From Rhodanobacteraceae bacterium (GTDB lineage: Bacteria > Pseudomonadota > Gammaproteobacteria > Xanthomonadales > Xanthomonadaceae), in assembly GCA_024233975.1 (NCBI GenBank), contig JACKOX010000021.1, forward strand, positions 1 through 57,505: a DNA stretch of 57,505 bases. Direction: 5' to 3'. The translations under genes and the position numbers were made by a program. Below are positions 31,853-40,862 of the stretch, piece by piece; positions within the stretch are counted from its first letter, which is position 1; every line of letters begins with the position of its first letter. Under the pieces are notes generated by a model, which had not been told where the DNA came from, ran no database searches, and saw nothing but the letters and a program-made list of their open reading frames with translations.

Positions 31853-34567
31853 TCAGTCCTCGAAGTCGCCGCGGAAGATCACCGGACCACCGGACAGGAC
31901 CTCGACCGGCACGCTGGTCTCGACCAGGTTGTCGGCGATGGACTCCGGCGCCTCCTGCACCACCACCAGACGCATGGCCCAGAGTGACGGTGCCGGCTGG
32001 TTGATCGGCACCTGGAACCCGAAAGTGAACTCATACGTGGTAGGACCGGCCTGACTCGCCGAACAGGTGATCGCCGAGGTGCCGTTGCCCATGTCGACCG
32101 CATCCGTACAGCTCCACGCCGTCGACGGCTTGTTGACCACGCTGACGTTCTGCACCGTGTCCGGGAAGAACAGGCGGATCTTCGGCTGCGGCGATACGTC
32201 GGGACCGAGATTCTCCAGTTCCACGATGACCTGCGAGGTCTCCCCCGGCTCCAGCATCGACGGCACGCTGACGAAGCGGGTGGCAAGGTCCGAGTCGGTG
32301 GCGATCGAGGTGATCTCGCTGGCGCTGTTGTTGGCGGTCACCGGATCCACCAGCGTGGCCGGCCCCAATGCTTCCACGGTGGATGTCACGATGGCCGGCG
32401 ACGACGGCGAGGTGAACTGCACGGCCACTTCCAGCGGTTCGGCACCGGGAAGCAGCGTGCCGCTGTACTGGCATTCACCGACGTGGCCGACATTGCTGCA
32501 GCTCCAACCATTGGCGAACGGCAGCAGGGTCATCGCATTCTGCAGGGAACTGTCGAGCGTGACGCGGAAGCCGGCGTTGGCGACCGGCTGCGGGCCGTTG
32601 TTGCGCAAGGTGATCAGGTAGCCCATCGAGCTGTTGAGGCCAATGTTGAAGCCGCCATCGTCGATGGTGACCGCCAGATCACCGACGATGCTGTCGAGAC
32701 CGCTCTGGTTTTCATAGGCACCGGCATCCCAAGCGTGGTCCGGATCGGGCGTGTTGATGCGCGGCCGCATGTTGCCGTCCATGTCCTCCAACACATAGTT
32801 GATGAACCCGTCACCGGCCACGTCGTCGGCCGCGCATAAGTCGACCGCAGGCGAATTGTTCTGCAGTCGAAAATCGTCGTTGTTGCCGTCGACAAAACCG
32901 GCACTACCCGCCTGCACGCTGTCGCGAAGATCGCTGTTCGGCGCATCGTCGAGCGTGCCGAGGTTGTTGGTCAGCACGCAGACCGAGGTCAGGCGGGCCT
33001 GATCGGCATGATCATTCTTGTAGATCGCGGCCGATTCCATGACGATGCTGTTGTAAAGTTCCACCCCCGGCGTGACGTTGGTGAAATCCGCGTAGCCGCC
33101 GGTGCGGATCACGGCGTCGTCCACATTCGAGTTGCCCGCGATGGTGGTGTTGTACGCGCGGTAGAGGCTGCCGCTGGCGTAGACGTGGATGATGTCATCG
33201 GCACTGTCGTTGCCGTTGTTGTGGATCACGCTGTTGATGGTCTCGAGACGGCCACCGCCCTCGACCAGAAGCGCGGCGCCGTGCGGGTAACGCTGGGTGA
33301 GCTGGACGGCGCAACCATCTGTCTCGACAGCGCGATTGCGGGTGATCCACACGCCATTGAGCCGGGCGTAGCCCTGGTTCAGGGCCAGCGCTCCGCCCTG
33401 ACCCGCAAAGCTGTGCCCGTTGCCGAGGCAGCCGTCATAACCATCGTCGTAGCCCTGCGCCGTATTGTTGTCGAGACTGGAGCAGCCCGGGTGCTCGGCG
33501 CTGGCAATGCAACCATTCGGGTCGCGGCGCATGTCGAGGGAACCGCCATCGGCCAGATGGACCGCGCCGCCCGCATTGGCCACGTTGCCGGCCATGTGGG
33601 TATTGATCAGATAGGCCTTGGCGTCTGTGCCAATGTAAAAGCCGCCGCCGTCACCGTGGTCTTCCTCGTAGTGGAACCCAAAGCCGTTGTAGACCTCATG
33701 TCGAACGTTGTTGTCTTCGACCAGCGTTTCGGAGTTGGCGCTGCCGAGGTAGATGCGCGTGCCGTTGTAGGCATACAGGCCACCACCGGATGCGCGGCCG
33801 TTCAGATCGAGGGTCTCGTCGTCAAAGGCTTCGCGATCCGTGAAATTGTCGGCGATGCGGCGAAGGCCATCAGTGGCGCCTGTCACCATGCAGTTGTCGA
33901 GGAACAGTCCGGCACCATAGGCACCGGCGACGTTGTCACGGATCTCGCCACGACGGAAGTCGATCAAACCGTTGTTGGCCGCGCTGGCGTTGATGCAGTA
34001 GATGCCGCCGCCCTTCTGGTGCGCGCTGTTCTGGTAGATCTGGCTGTCATAGTCGATCAGCAGCTCGGCGCCCTTGCTGCCGTCGATATAGACGCCGCCG
34101 CCATTCACGCTGGCCACGTTGCCGTAGACCTTCACGTTGGAGAGCGTAACGCGGTTGTCCGCGGTGATCCGGATGCCGGCGCCGTTGGGCGCTTCGCCGC
34201 CCACGATGTTCACGTTGGTCAGCGAGACATTCACGGCCAGGGGATTGGCAAAGCCGCTGAGGTGAACCACCGGCTGGTTGTTGCCGATACCGTAGATCAC
34301 CGACGGCGTCAGGTGGTTGCTGGAACCGTCGCTGCAGCTGTCGTAGCCGCCGGTGATGTTGACATTGCGGTCAATCGACAGCAGCGGGTCGTGCACGAGG
34401 TTGTTGGACAGGCGGATGCTCACGGTGCCACCACGCGGGACGGAATTGATGGCGTCGTTGAGGGTATGGAAATCACAGGCGGCTTCGCTGCCCACGGTGA
34501 CGGCAGCGGCCTGCTGCGCAACACCCAGCAAGGCGGAAGCAAGTATGGCGTGTCGAATGCGGAACAT
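31853..34567 (-). CDS. Secreted right-handed beta-helix / DUF11-like protein
   Basis: 904 residues, GGAGAG 6 nt before the ATG. A signal peptide (about 1-22, GVAQQAAA) precedes a long beta-helix (about 25-600) of the polymorphic outer-membrane-protein/pectate-lyase type: an opening FHTLNDAINSVPRGGTVSI, then repeats such as NVNIVGGEAPNGAGIRI and NNTAQGYDDGYDG. Two DUF11-like domains follow (about 620-760 and 765-890), each with a WSC...C pair. It ends in VIFRGDFED, a variant of the IFGDGFE-like tail. It probably acts as a surface structure; there is no recognised catalytic site. Confidence 0.86.
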   Translation of the reverse strand: MFRIRHAILASALLGVAQQAAAVTVGSEAACDFHTLNDAINSVPRGGTVSIRLSNNLVHDPLLSIDRNVNITGGYDSCSDGSSNHLTPSVIYGIGNNQPVVHLSGFANPLAVNVSLTNVNIVGGEAPNGAGIRITADNRVTLSNVKVYGNVASVNGGGVYIDGSKGAELLIDYDSQIYQNSAHQKGGGIYCINASAANNGLIDFRRGEIRDNVAGAYGAGLFLDNCMVTGATDGLRRIADNFTDREAFDDETLDLNGRASGGGLYAYNGTRIYLGSANSETLVEDNNVRHEVYNGFGFHYEEDHGDGGGFYIGTDAKAYLINTHMAGNVANAGGAVHLADGGSLDMRRDPNGCIASAEHPGCSSLDNNTAQGYDDGYDGCLGNGHSFAGQGGALALNQGYARLNGVWITRNRAVETDGCAVQLTQRYPHGAALLVEGGGRLETINSVIHNNGNDSADDIIHVYASGSLYRAYNTTIAGNSNVDDAVIRTGGYADFTNVTPGVELYNSIVMESAAIYKNDHADQARLTSVCVLTNNLGTLDDAPNSDLRDSVQAGSAGFVDGNNDDFRLQNNSPAVDLCAADDVAGDGFINYVLEDMDGNMRPRINTPDPDHAWDAGAYENQSGLDSIVGDLAVTIDDGGFNIGLNSSMGYLITLRNNGPQPVANAGFRVTLDSSLQNAMTLLPFANGWSCSNVGHVGECQYSGTLLPGAEPLEVAVQFTSPSSPAIVTSTVEALGPATLVDPVTANNSASEITSIATDSDLATRFVSVPSMLEPGETSQVIVELENLGPDVSPQPKIRLFFPDTVQNVSVVNKPSTAWSCTDAVDMGNGTSAITCSASQAGPTTYEFTFGFQVPINQPAPSLWAMRLVVVQEAPESIADNLVETSVPVEVLSGGPVIFRGDFED

Positions 34568-34715
34568 GGTTTCTCTCCAGGTGTTTGCGTTTCGTCGGGC
34601 AAGCCGTGCCCGGCGCCCGACCGAAGCGGGCGCGTCTACAGGGAATTGGGGTGGCGCGGGCGGCGCCGGCCGCTCGGGGAAGACAGCGCGGCGCCGCCGT
34701 TGCCTAAAGGGTTGG

Positions 34716-34829
34716 CTACGCGTCGGCGAGCCGGCGCAGCCTGAGGACCGCGCGTTCAGGACAGAGCAGTGCCAGCACGGCGTGCCCGAAACGTTCCATC
34801 GGGGTCATGGCGTCGATCAGGGCGTTCAT
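34716..34829 (-). CDS. 37-aa ORF coupled to the MddA-like gene
   Basis: Its ATG (34829) overlaps the TGA of the methyltransferase gene in ATGA, with GAGGTG 5 nt upstream, so the ribosome site and the coupling are both good. The product of 37 residues, with MNALIDAMTPMERFGHAVLA at the start and an Arg-rich end (LRLRRLADA), looks like one amphipathic helix and lacks a membrane segment. I do not recognise it. It could be a real small protein or a chance reading behind a real gene. Confidence 0.4.
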   Translation of the reverse strand: MNALIDAMTPMERFGHAVLALLCPERAVLRLRRLADA

Positions 34830-35581
34830 GCGTTCACCTCGGACGGCAGGCGCGTGGTCTTCGGCGGACGCGGGATGATCATCGACACCTCATCCCGATA
34901 AGCCGCGTATTCCGGCAGGTGGTCCTGCAGGTCACGCTCTTCGAGCTGGATGCCGATCAGGATGTAGGCGGTGCACATCACTGCGTAAACCAGATGCGCC
35001 ACGGTCATTACCGGCGTCGCCCAGAAGGCCAGCAGGAAGCCGAAATAGATGGGATGACGGACCCAACGGTACGGGCCGTTCGACTTGAACGGGACCTCGG
35101 TGTAGGGGCGACCACGGAAGGCCAGCCACACCTGGCGCAGGCCGAACAGGTCGAAATGGTTGATCAGGAAGGTGCTGAGCAGGACGATCAACCAGCCGAG
35201 CCCGAAGATGGCATAGAGCACGGCCTGCGCCAGCGGCGACTCCACCGTCCACACCACGCCACCCATCGGCTGCCAGAAGGCAAACAGGGCAATCAGGGCC
35301 AGGCTGGTGAACAGCACATAGGTGCTGCGCTCAATGACCGGCGAGACGATGCGCGTCCAGACGCGCTTGAAGGCCGGCCGCGCCATCACGCTGTGCTGCA
35401 AGGCGAAGACGGCGAGCAGGCCGAGGTTGATCATCAGGGCCACGCCGAAGGGCGCGGTGGGTGCGGAGTCAATCGACTTCGGCACCCAGATGTTGCCGAC
35501 GAAGCCGATGGCGTACAGGAAGCTGACGAAAAAGACGGCGTAACAGACCAGGCCGTAGCCGAGAAAGGCGAAGCGTTTCAT
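34826..35581 (-). CDS. mddA: Methanethiol S-methyltransferase (MddA-like)
   Basis: 251 residues from the ATG 35581, with GGAGG 7 nt upstream. Five to six membrane helices (about 5-27, 45-63, 80-100, 110-135, 180-205) precede the SAM-binding signature of isoprenylcysteine methyltransferase-like proteins, GPYRWVRHPIYFGFLLAFW (about 165-183), and EERDLQDHLPEYAAYR (about 215-230). This combination fits MddA, which makes dimethyl sulfide from methanethiol in the membrane; the wider NnrU/ICMT family is the alternative. A CadC-like regulator gene ends 226 bp upstream. Confidence 0.8.
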   Translation of the reverse strand: MKRFAFLGYGLVCYAVFFVSFLYAIGFVGNIWVPKSIDSAPTAPFGVALMINLGLLAVFALQHSVMARPAFKRVWTRIVSPVIERSTYVLFTSLALIALFAFWQPMGGVVWTVESPLAQAVLYAIFGLGWLIVLLSTFLINHFDLFGLRQVWLAFRGRPYTEVPFKSNGPYRWVRHPIYFGFLLAFWATPVMTVAHLVYAVMCTAYILIGIQLEERDLQDHLPEYAAYRDEVSMIIPRPPKTTRLPSEVNA

Positions 35582-35707
35582 GGTGGTTCCTCCACTGATT
35601 GGGCCGGCATGAGCGCCGGTGCCGTTGCAGTGTCGGGATCCCGCCAAAAATGTACTCGACCATCGCCTGACCCTTGATGACCATGCGGTGATCGCTGAAT
35701 ATTTTGT

Positions 35708-35735
35708 TTTTTATCAGCTAGTTATGGGTGATCAA
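35708..35735 (-). promoter_or_regulatory. AT-rich promoter candidate ahead of mddA
   Basis: An AT-rich island in otherwise GC-rich DNA. Minus strand TTGATC with a 16-bp spacer to TAAAAA; other hexamers in the island are possible. It is about 125 nt before the mddA ATG. Confidence 0.3.
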
Positions 35736-35806
35736 AAAGGCCGCGCCGCCCGTAGACGATCCGCGAAACGGACCCGTCGACGGCGTCCACCGGGAAACAT
35801 TGCCGA

Positions 35807-38101
35807 CTATTCCGCCTGTTTCAGGGCCTGCTCGGCCTGTTCCAGGCCCGGTGCCGAGGACATCCGGCGGCGGACAGCCGCGATCCACTCGGCAGCCACG
35901 TCCTCGCGCCCGCCCGCCTGCAGGCTGTTCGCCGCATCCAGTTGCCAGCGAACGCAGGAGTAGGGTTTGCCGGGAAGCTTTTGCGGGCAGGTCCGATGGA
36001 ATTCGGACCAGGCAGCGATCACGGCGTCGGTCGGGCCTTCGGCCGAGAAACGGGCGCGAATGGCGGCGTCGGCCGCATCGGTGCGGGCTTCGTCGGAGCC
36101 GCTGACCTCGGCGGTGAGGCTCGCCTGCGAAGCCAGATCAACGGCCGCCGCCGAATCACCGGTTGCGGCATGCAGTCGCGACAGCATGGCCTGGGTCAAC
36201 GCTTCGCCATAGGGCAAGCGGCCTTCCCGGTAATGTTCGAGCGCGGCATTGAGATCGACGGCAGCGTCGTCGAAATCACCCTGTCGCAGCCGGTGTCCGG
36301 CACGCCGCAGTTCCAGTGCCGCCAGCGGGATGCGCTCGCGCAGGGGTTCGAGCAACGTCTGTGCCTCGGCGAAGGCCGCTTCGGCGCCTTCCGCATCGCC
36401 GCGCAGGCTGTTCACCACCCCAAGCTCGCCGAAGGTCGTGCCGATGGCGCGCTCCTGATCCTGCGCCCGACGCAGCATCTCGATGGTCTGCGCGAGCAGC
36501 GCGGCCGATTCGTCGAGGCGACCCTGGTCCTGCCGGATATGCGCCAGGTTGCCAACCGACAGCGCCTCGGCATTGAGGATGCCCAGCGTGCGATAGCCGT
36601 GGATGGCCTGCTCGACATAGTGCTCGGCGGTATCGAGCTGGCCATCGACGTGATGCTGGTCGCCGATCTTCATCGCCAGCTGTGGTGGCAGCACCTCGAA
36701 ACCGGCCCGGGTGAAGGCGTCACTGGCCTTCTGGATGTAGTCCCGGGCCGCCTTCTGGTCGCGCTGGATGTTCGCCGCGATGGACAGGTTGTGATACGCC
36801 TTGGCCATCCAGTACGGCTCGTCCTGCCGCTCGGCCAGCGCCAGGGCTTCCTGCCAGCGCTCGGCGGCCTGTTCGATGCGTTCGGACATCAGATACAGGT
36901 TGCCCAGCGAGTTCACGGCGCTGAATTCCACCGCCGCGTTGCCGGCCCGGCGTGCGTCCTTGATGAGCCCCGTGAACTGCGCTTCCGCTTCGTCGAACTG
37001 GCGCCGATTGCGCGCGATCATGGCCAGTTCCAGCCGCGGCCACAGCGCATCGGGCGACTGCGACATCGCCGACTCGAACAGGGTGACGGCAGCATCGTAG
37101 TCACCCGACAGTGCCGCCGACTTGCCGCGCAGATAGGCCTCGTTGGCGAACTCGTCGCCGGGCACCTCGCGATGCTCGCCGCCGGCATCGAACTGGGCGG
37201 CGAGGTCGGCACCAAGGCCGGTCATCAGTCGCGTCGGCGTGTCACCCACCAGCGTCCGCTGCCGCACGTTGCCCGCGGCATCTGCCAACCGGTAGCGAAG
37301 GCGCAGGCTGCCGGCGCCTTCCTCGATGCTCGCCGCCACCACATGGGTGGCGCCATCGGTCACGGCGAAACGGCGCACCAGCTCAGTGAGGTCGGCATCG
37401 CTGGCTGTCGGTGGCCGTTGCCGGTCCATCAGACGGGTGATATTGCGGATCGGCACGATTTCGGCCGCGCGAGTGGTTTCAAGGTAGTCGCCCACGCCCG
37501 CGACCAGGCCCAGTCGTGCCCAGTCGAAGCGACTGTCGCCACTGTCGTTCTCCACCGGCAGGATCGCCAGCCGTGCAATCTCGCCGGCGGCCAGCAGCGG
37601 CGGCTCGGCAGCCTCGCGGCGCCAGAGCCAGAGCACCGCGATCGCTCCCAGCAGGATCACCAGCGAAATCGGCAGCCACGGCCATTCGCGGCGCAGCGTG
37701 GCCGGGGCCGATGCGGCGGAAGCCCCGTCATTCGAAGCAGACGGGGAATCGGACGCTGGTCGTGCTTCCACCACCACCGGCGCGATGAAGTGGTAGCCGT
37801 GCGTCTGCAGCGTGGCGATCATCCGCGGCTGGTTGGCATCATCGTCCAGCGCCTTGCGCGCCTTCATCACCGCGCGGGTCATCGCCGTCTCGGTGATCAC
37901 CTGGCGCGGCCATACCGCGTCCTGCAGCTCGTCCTTGCTGACCGCGCGATCACGGCATTCAACCAGATGCACGATCAGGTCGAAGACCTTGGGCTGCAGC
38001 TCGACGCGCTCGCCATTCCGGTACAGGGCGCGCGTGGCCGGATCGAGCAGGAACTCGCCAAAGCGATACTGCACGGCATCGTCTGCGCTAGGCTCGTCCA
38101 T
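35807..38101 (-). CDS. CadC-like winged-helix regulator with TM and TPR domains
   Basis: 764 residues from the ATG 38101 (GGGGG 7 nt upstream). An OmpR/CadC-type winged helix (about 10-105, SKDELQDAVWPRQVITETAMTR, then MIATLQTHGYHFIAPV) is followed by a Ser/Ala-rich linker, one membrane helix (about 139-158, LPISLVILLGAIAVLWLW), a periplasmic domain (about 170-320) resembling the TolB-like segment of such regulators, and a long TPR array (about 330-760). It is a one-component transmembrane regulator that senses in the periplasm and binds DNA in the cytoplasm. Targets are unknown; mddA, 226 bp downstream, is one candidate. Confidence 0.88.
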   Translation of the reverse strand: MDEPSADDAVQYRFGEFLLDPATRALYRNGERVELQPKVFDLIVHLVECRDRAVSKDELQDAVWPRQVITETAMTRAVMKARKALDDDANQPRMIATLQTHGYHFIAPVVVEARPASDSPSASNDGASAASAPATLRREWPWLPISLVILLGAIAVLWLWRREAAEPPLLAAGEIARLAILPVENDSGDSRFDWARLGLVAGVGDYLETTRAAEIVPIRNITRLMDRQRPPTASDADLTELVRRFAVTDGATHVVAASIEEGAGSLRLRYRLADAAGNVRQRTLVGDTPTRLMTGLGADLAAQFDAGGEHREVPGDEFANEAYLRGKSAALSGDYDAAVTLFESAMSQSPDALWPRLELAMIARNRRQFDEAEAQFTGLIKDARRAGNAAVEFSAVNSLGNLYLMSERIEQAAERWQEALALAERQDEPYWMAKAYHNLSIAANIQRDQKAARDYIQKASDAFTRAGFEVLPPQLAMKIGDQHHVDGQLDTAEHYVEQAIHGYRTLGILNAEALSVGNLAHIRQDQGRLDESAALLAQTIEMLRRAQDQERAIGTTFGELGVVNSLRGDAEGAEAAFAEAQTLLEPLRERIPLAALELRRAGHRLRQGDFDDAAVDLNAALEHYREGRLPYGEALTQAMLSRLHAATGDSAAAVDLASQASLTAEVSGSDEARTDAADAAIRARFSAEGPTDAVIAAWSEFHRTCPQKLPGKPYSCVRWQLDAANSLQAGGREDVAAEWIAAVRRRMSSAPGLEQAEQALKQAE

Positions 38102-38194
38102 CAGCAACCCCCATTACTGGGCGGAACGTTAACCGCTGGCGCCATGAATGGCGACCCCGGGCCACCGTTCGGCCATCGAATCATGGAGGCTTCA

Positions 38195-38686
38195 ATGAGC
38201 GATCACCCGCTCGACATCCGTGCTGCCGGCAGCAGCGACGTGCCGATCCTGGCGGCTTTTGCCGCCGCCATGGCGCTGGAAACCGAGAACAAGCAGCTTG
38301 ACCTGCCCACGGTGACACGCGGTATCGAGCGCGTACTGGCCGAACCGGCGCGCGGCCGCTACCTGGTCGCCGAACGCGACGGCAAGGTCGTCGGCACGCT
38401 GATGCTGACCTACGAATGGAGCGACTGGCGCTGCGCCGACTGGTGGTGGATCCAGAGCGTCTTCGTCGCCGAGGATGCGCGCCGGCAGGGCGTTTTCGCC
38501 GCGCTTTACCACCACGTGCTGGCCGAAATCGACGGCCGCCGCGATGTCTGCGGCCTGCGCCTCTACGTCGAAACCGAGAACCATCGCGCGCAGGCAACCT
38601 ACGAAGGGCTCGGCATGGAACGATCGCATTATCACCAGTATGAATACGCTCAACCGTGGTTGAGTGAGGTGATCAATACGCGTTGA
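38195..38686 (+). CDS. GNAT-family N-acetyltransferase
   Basis: 163 residues from the ATG 38195, with GGAGG 6 nt upstream. The acetyl-CoA loop is VAEDARRQGVFAALYHH (about 88-104), preceded by WWWIQSVF and followed by LYVETENHRAQATYEGLGM, the usual GNAT order. The substrate is unknown. The open frame runs far upstream, but that part is antisense to the CadC-like regulator and is not coding. It is divergent from that regulator and convergent with an unknown gene across a REP-like element. Confidence 0.9.
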   Translation: MSDHPLDIRAAGSSDVPILAAFAAAMALETENKQLDLPTVTRGIERVLAEPARGRYLVAERDGKVVGTLMLTYEWSDWRCADWWWIQSVFVAEDARRQGVFAALYHHVLAEIDGRRDVCGLRLYVETENHRAQATYEGLGMERSHYHQYEYAQPWLSEVINTR

Positions 38687-38700
38687 TCGAGCGCGTGTTT

Positions 38701-38815
38701 TCTTGAATCAAGAGCAAGAGCTTTCGACATCGCCTTCGGCGCGTTCGAGTTCATTTTCTTTGCTTGTCCAAAGAAAAAGTAGCTCGGTAGCCTAACGGGC
38801 GAACGAAAGCTCTTG
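38701..38815. repeat. REP-like intergenic element with nested inverted repeats
   Basis: Between convergent genes. Outer perfect 12-bp inverted repeat CAAGAGCTTTCG (38715-38726) / CGAAAGCTCTTG (38804-38815). An inner hairpin TTTTCTTTG-CTTGTC-CAAAGAAAA lies in the middle, and TCTTGA-A-TCAAGA flanks the left end. The TTTCTTTG/CAAAGAAA hairpin resembles dispersed intergenic elements I recall from related genomes. It may also act as a bidirectional terminator. No ORF is inside. Confidence 0.55.
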
Positions 38816-38855
38816 ATGTACCAGAAGCGGCAAGTCGTCCGCCAACAACCCCACG

Positions 38856-39740
38856 TCAAGCCAAAGAGATCGCATCCAGCGATTGCCCCACATCCAACGG
38901 CATCCGCTGCGGATTCAATCCGTGCGCGGCCAGCACGGCCTCGACCTGCGCCACCCGCGCCGGCCATCGTCTCAGCGCCGCTTCCAGCATCGATGCATCA
39001 TCAAACACCCGGGCAAGTCGCGGTCGAAGATCAGCGTCGTCAAGCTCACCCAGCCACAGCACGCCACCCATTCGACGCAATGGCGGCAGGTCGTCGGCAT
39101 CAAGGCTGTCGTCACCAGCCGGTTCATACAACGCCGACTCGATCAACCGCCACAGCGCGCCAATGCCGGCGTGTTCATACTGCATGGCGGTCATGGCGCA
39201 GAGATCGTGACGTGTCAGATAGCGGGCGTGTTCCAGCTCGATCCCGAAAGCTTCCTGCACCAGCAGCGCCGTCGCGGCACCGGCCATGCCGTGGTCGAAC
39301 AACCGGGCTTCCAGTGCCGACGAAAACGTGGCCACGTCATCGGCATTGCCGCTGATCCGCAGCGGGAGCAGCAGAAGCGCGCCCTGACCGAGCGCTGGGT
39401 CTGGCGTCAACGCCGACGCCGGGTAGTTGTCGGCATCACCGCCAAAGGCCAGCAGGCGACCGCCGTCCTCGGCGGTTGAACCCGGGGCGCGCGCCACCAG
39501 TTCGGTCAGCATGGCGTCCGCCGGCCAGCCCGGCCGCAGCAGCTGTGCCGGGTCGAACAGGATGGTGGCCGCCGCCAGATCGAGTCGGTCAATTCCCGGA
39601 AAGAGGCGAACCAAGTCATCGGCGATCTTCTGCACCAGGGCAGCAGCCTTTTCGGGCGACAGCACGTCGCGGGTGGGCGAAGGACTCTGTGGGCGGCGCT
39701 CCAGCGCCATCACCAGCGGGATCGAGGTGGTATGCATCAT
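38856..39740 (-). CDS. Unknown conserved-looking protein, 294 aa
   Basis: 294 residues from the ATG 39740 (an adjacent ATG at 39737 is equally possible). There is no signal peptide or membrane helix. The sequence is Ala/Leu/Asp-rich, with LVRLFPGIDRLDLAAATILFD near 65, GALLLLPLRISGNADDVATF near 130-150, and LEHARYLTRHDLCAMTAMQYE near 190. Codon use and regular length make it a genuine gene. I do not recognise the family. No Shine-Dalgarno is obvious, and CAAAAT lies 6 nt before the ATG, a weak leaderless candidate. Divergent from the LpxL-like acyltransferase gene. Confidence 0.7.
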   Translation of the reverse strand: MMHTTSIPLVMALERRPQSPSPTRDVLSPEKAAALVQKIADDLVRLFPGIDRLDLAAATILFDPAQLLRPGWPADAMLTELVARAPGSTAEDGGRLLAFGGDADNYPASALTPDPALGQGALLLLPLRISGNADDVATFSSALEARLFDHGMAGAATALLVQEAFGIELEHARYLTRHDLCAMTAMQYEHAGIGALWRLIESALYEPAGDDSLDADDLPPLRRMGGVLWLGELDDADLRPRLARVFDDASMLEAALRRWPARVAQVEAVLAAHGLNPQRMPLDVGQSLDAISLA

Positions 39741-39821
39741 CCGCGCATTTTGACACGCCGCCGGCAACGCTCGTTGCACCCTTGAGCCACTTCACGCATT
39801 GTTCCCGGTTACCTGCACTGC

Positions 39822-40823
39822 ATGACCGCAATGGCTCGACTGCGCCGAGAAATCCGTGATCTGATCCAGATCGTACTGGCCCCGGGGCTGCCGGCACTGT
39901 TGCCATGGCCAGCGGCTTTCTGGGTCTATCGCCAGCTGAGCCGCTCACGCTGGCTGTTCGGTGCGCAGACCGAAGCATCCATTCGTGCCGCGATGGATGC
40001 GCTGCCAACCCAGGACGAAAAGGCACTCCGGCGTCGCCTGCGCCTGGTTCGCCTGCTGGATGCCGCCGACCTCTATCTGGCCCGCCGCACGCCCGTTGGC
40101 AGACCACCAACAGCGCATTTCCGTCGCAAGGGCGAATGGCCGAAGGAAGGTCCGTTCATCGCGCTCAGCTTCCATTATGGCAACGGCATGTGGATGCTCC
40201 GCGATGCCAACCATGCCGGCTTCGGCACCGTAATGACCTTCGCACCGTTCGACGAATCCATGTTTTCGGGGCGGCGGGTCGAGCTGTTTTATGCAAAACA
40301 GCGTTGGAGGGAAACCAATCGCTCGGCTGGCGTCGCATCCGTCTTTCGGCCGCGAATCCGTGAAAAGCTGACCACGGCACTGGCTGAAAACAAGGTGGTG
40401 GTCGGGTTACTCGATGTGCCACCGCAACTGGTCTCCGCCCGCCAGCTACCCGTTACGTTGCTCGGCCAGCCAGCGACCCTTCCCTGTGGACTGCTTGATC
40501 TCGCCAAATCACTGGATGTGCCGGTCGTGCCCTGTTGGGTGACGCTGGACGAAAAAGGCTACCGCACGCTGCATATCGAGTCAGCACGGCACATCACCGA
40601 TCCTGCAGCCGAACTCGACTGGTTCGCCGCACAACTGGATCGCCTGATCCGCGACGACCCCGGCGCCTGGCATTTCTGGCCCCAATGGCCGCAATGGCTG
40701 GTGGATGCGGCGTCAATTCGTGCGGCACATGGCGATGACAACCCAGTGGGCCAACCGGGACCGGATGATGACCCGGATACAGCGCTGATCGACCAGCCCG
40801 GCCCGGGCGATGCGGTAGGATAA
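39822..40823 (+). CDS. LpxL/HtrB-like acyltransferase family protein
   Basis: 333 residues. The N-terminal membrane-anchoring segment (about 15-35, IVLAPGLPALLPWPAAFWVY) and the core region GPFIALSFHYGNGMWML (about 105-121), then SVFRPRIREKL, VVVGLLDVPP and LPCGLLDLAKSLDVPVVPCWV, match the lysophospholipid/lipid A acyltransferase superfamily. The canonical HX4(D/E) site reads HYGNGM, so the acid is replaced by Met. This suggests altered or lost acyl transfer, or a different acid. The tail is an acidic, Pro/Asp-rich extension. FadI starts 39 bp downstream on the same strand. Confidence 0.75.
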   Translation: MTAMARLRREIRDLIQIVLAPGLPALLPWPAAFWVYRQLSRSRWLFGAQTEASIRAAMDALPTQDEKALRRRLRLVRLLDAADLYLARRTPVGRPPTAHFRRKGEWPKEGPFIALSFHYGNGMWMLRDANHAGFGTVMTFAPFDESMFSGRRVELFYAKQRWRETNRSAGVASVFRPRIREKLTTALAENKVVVGLLDVPPQLVSARQLPVTLLGQPATLPCGLLDLAKSLDVPVVPCWVTLDEKGYRTLHIESARHITDPAAELDWFAAQLDRLIRDDPGAWHFWPQWPQWLVDAASIRAAHGDDNPVGQPGPDDDPDTALIDQPGPGDAVG

Positions 40824-40862
40824 CGGCCTCACCCGACGCCCGAGTATGGATCGCGCCCAGCA

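Noticed and set aside
35942..38686. Open frame of 914 codons on the + strand
   Set aside because: Only its last 163 codons (from 38195, with a ribosome site) encode a real GNAT protein; the rest is antisense to the CadC-like regulator.
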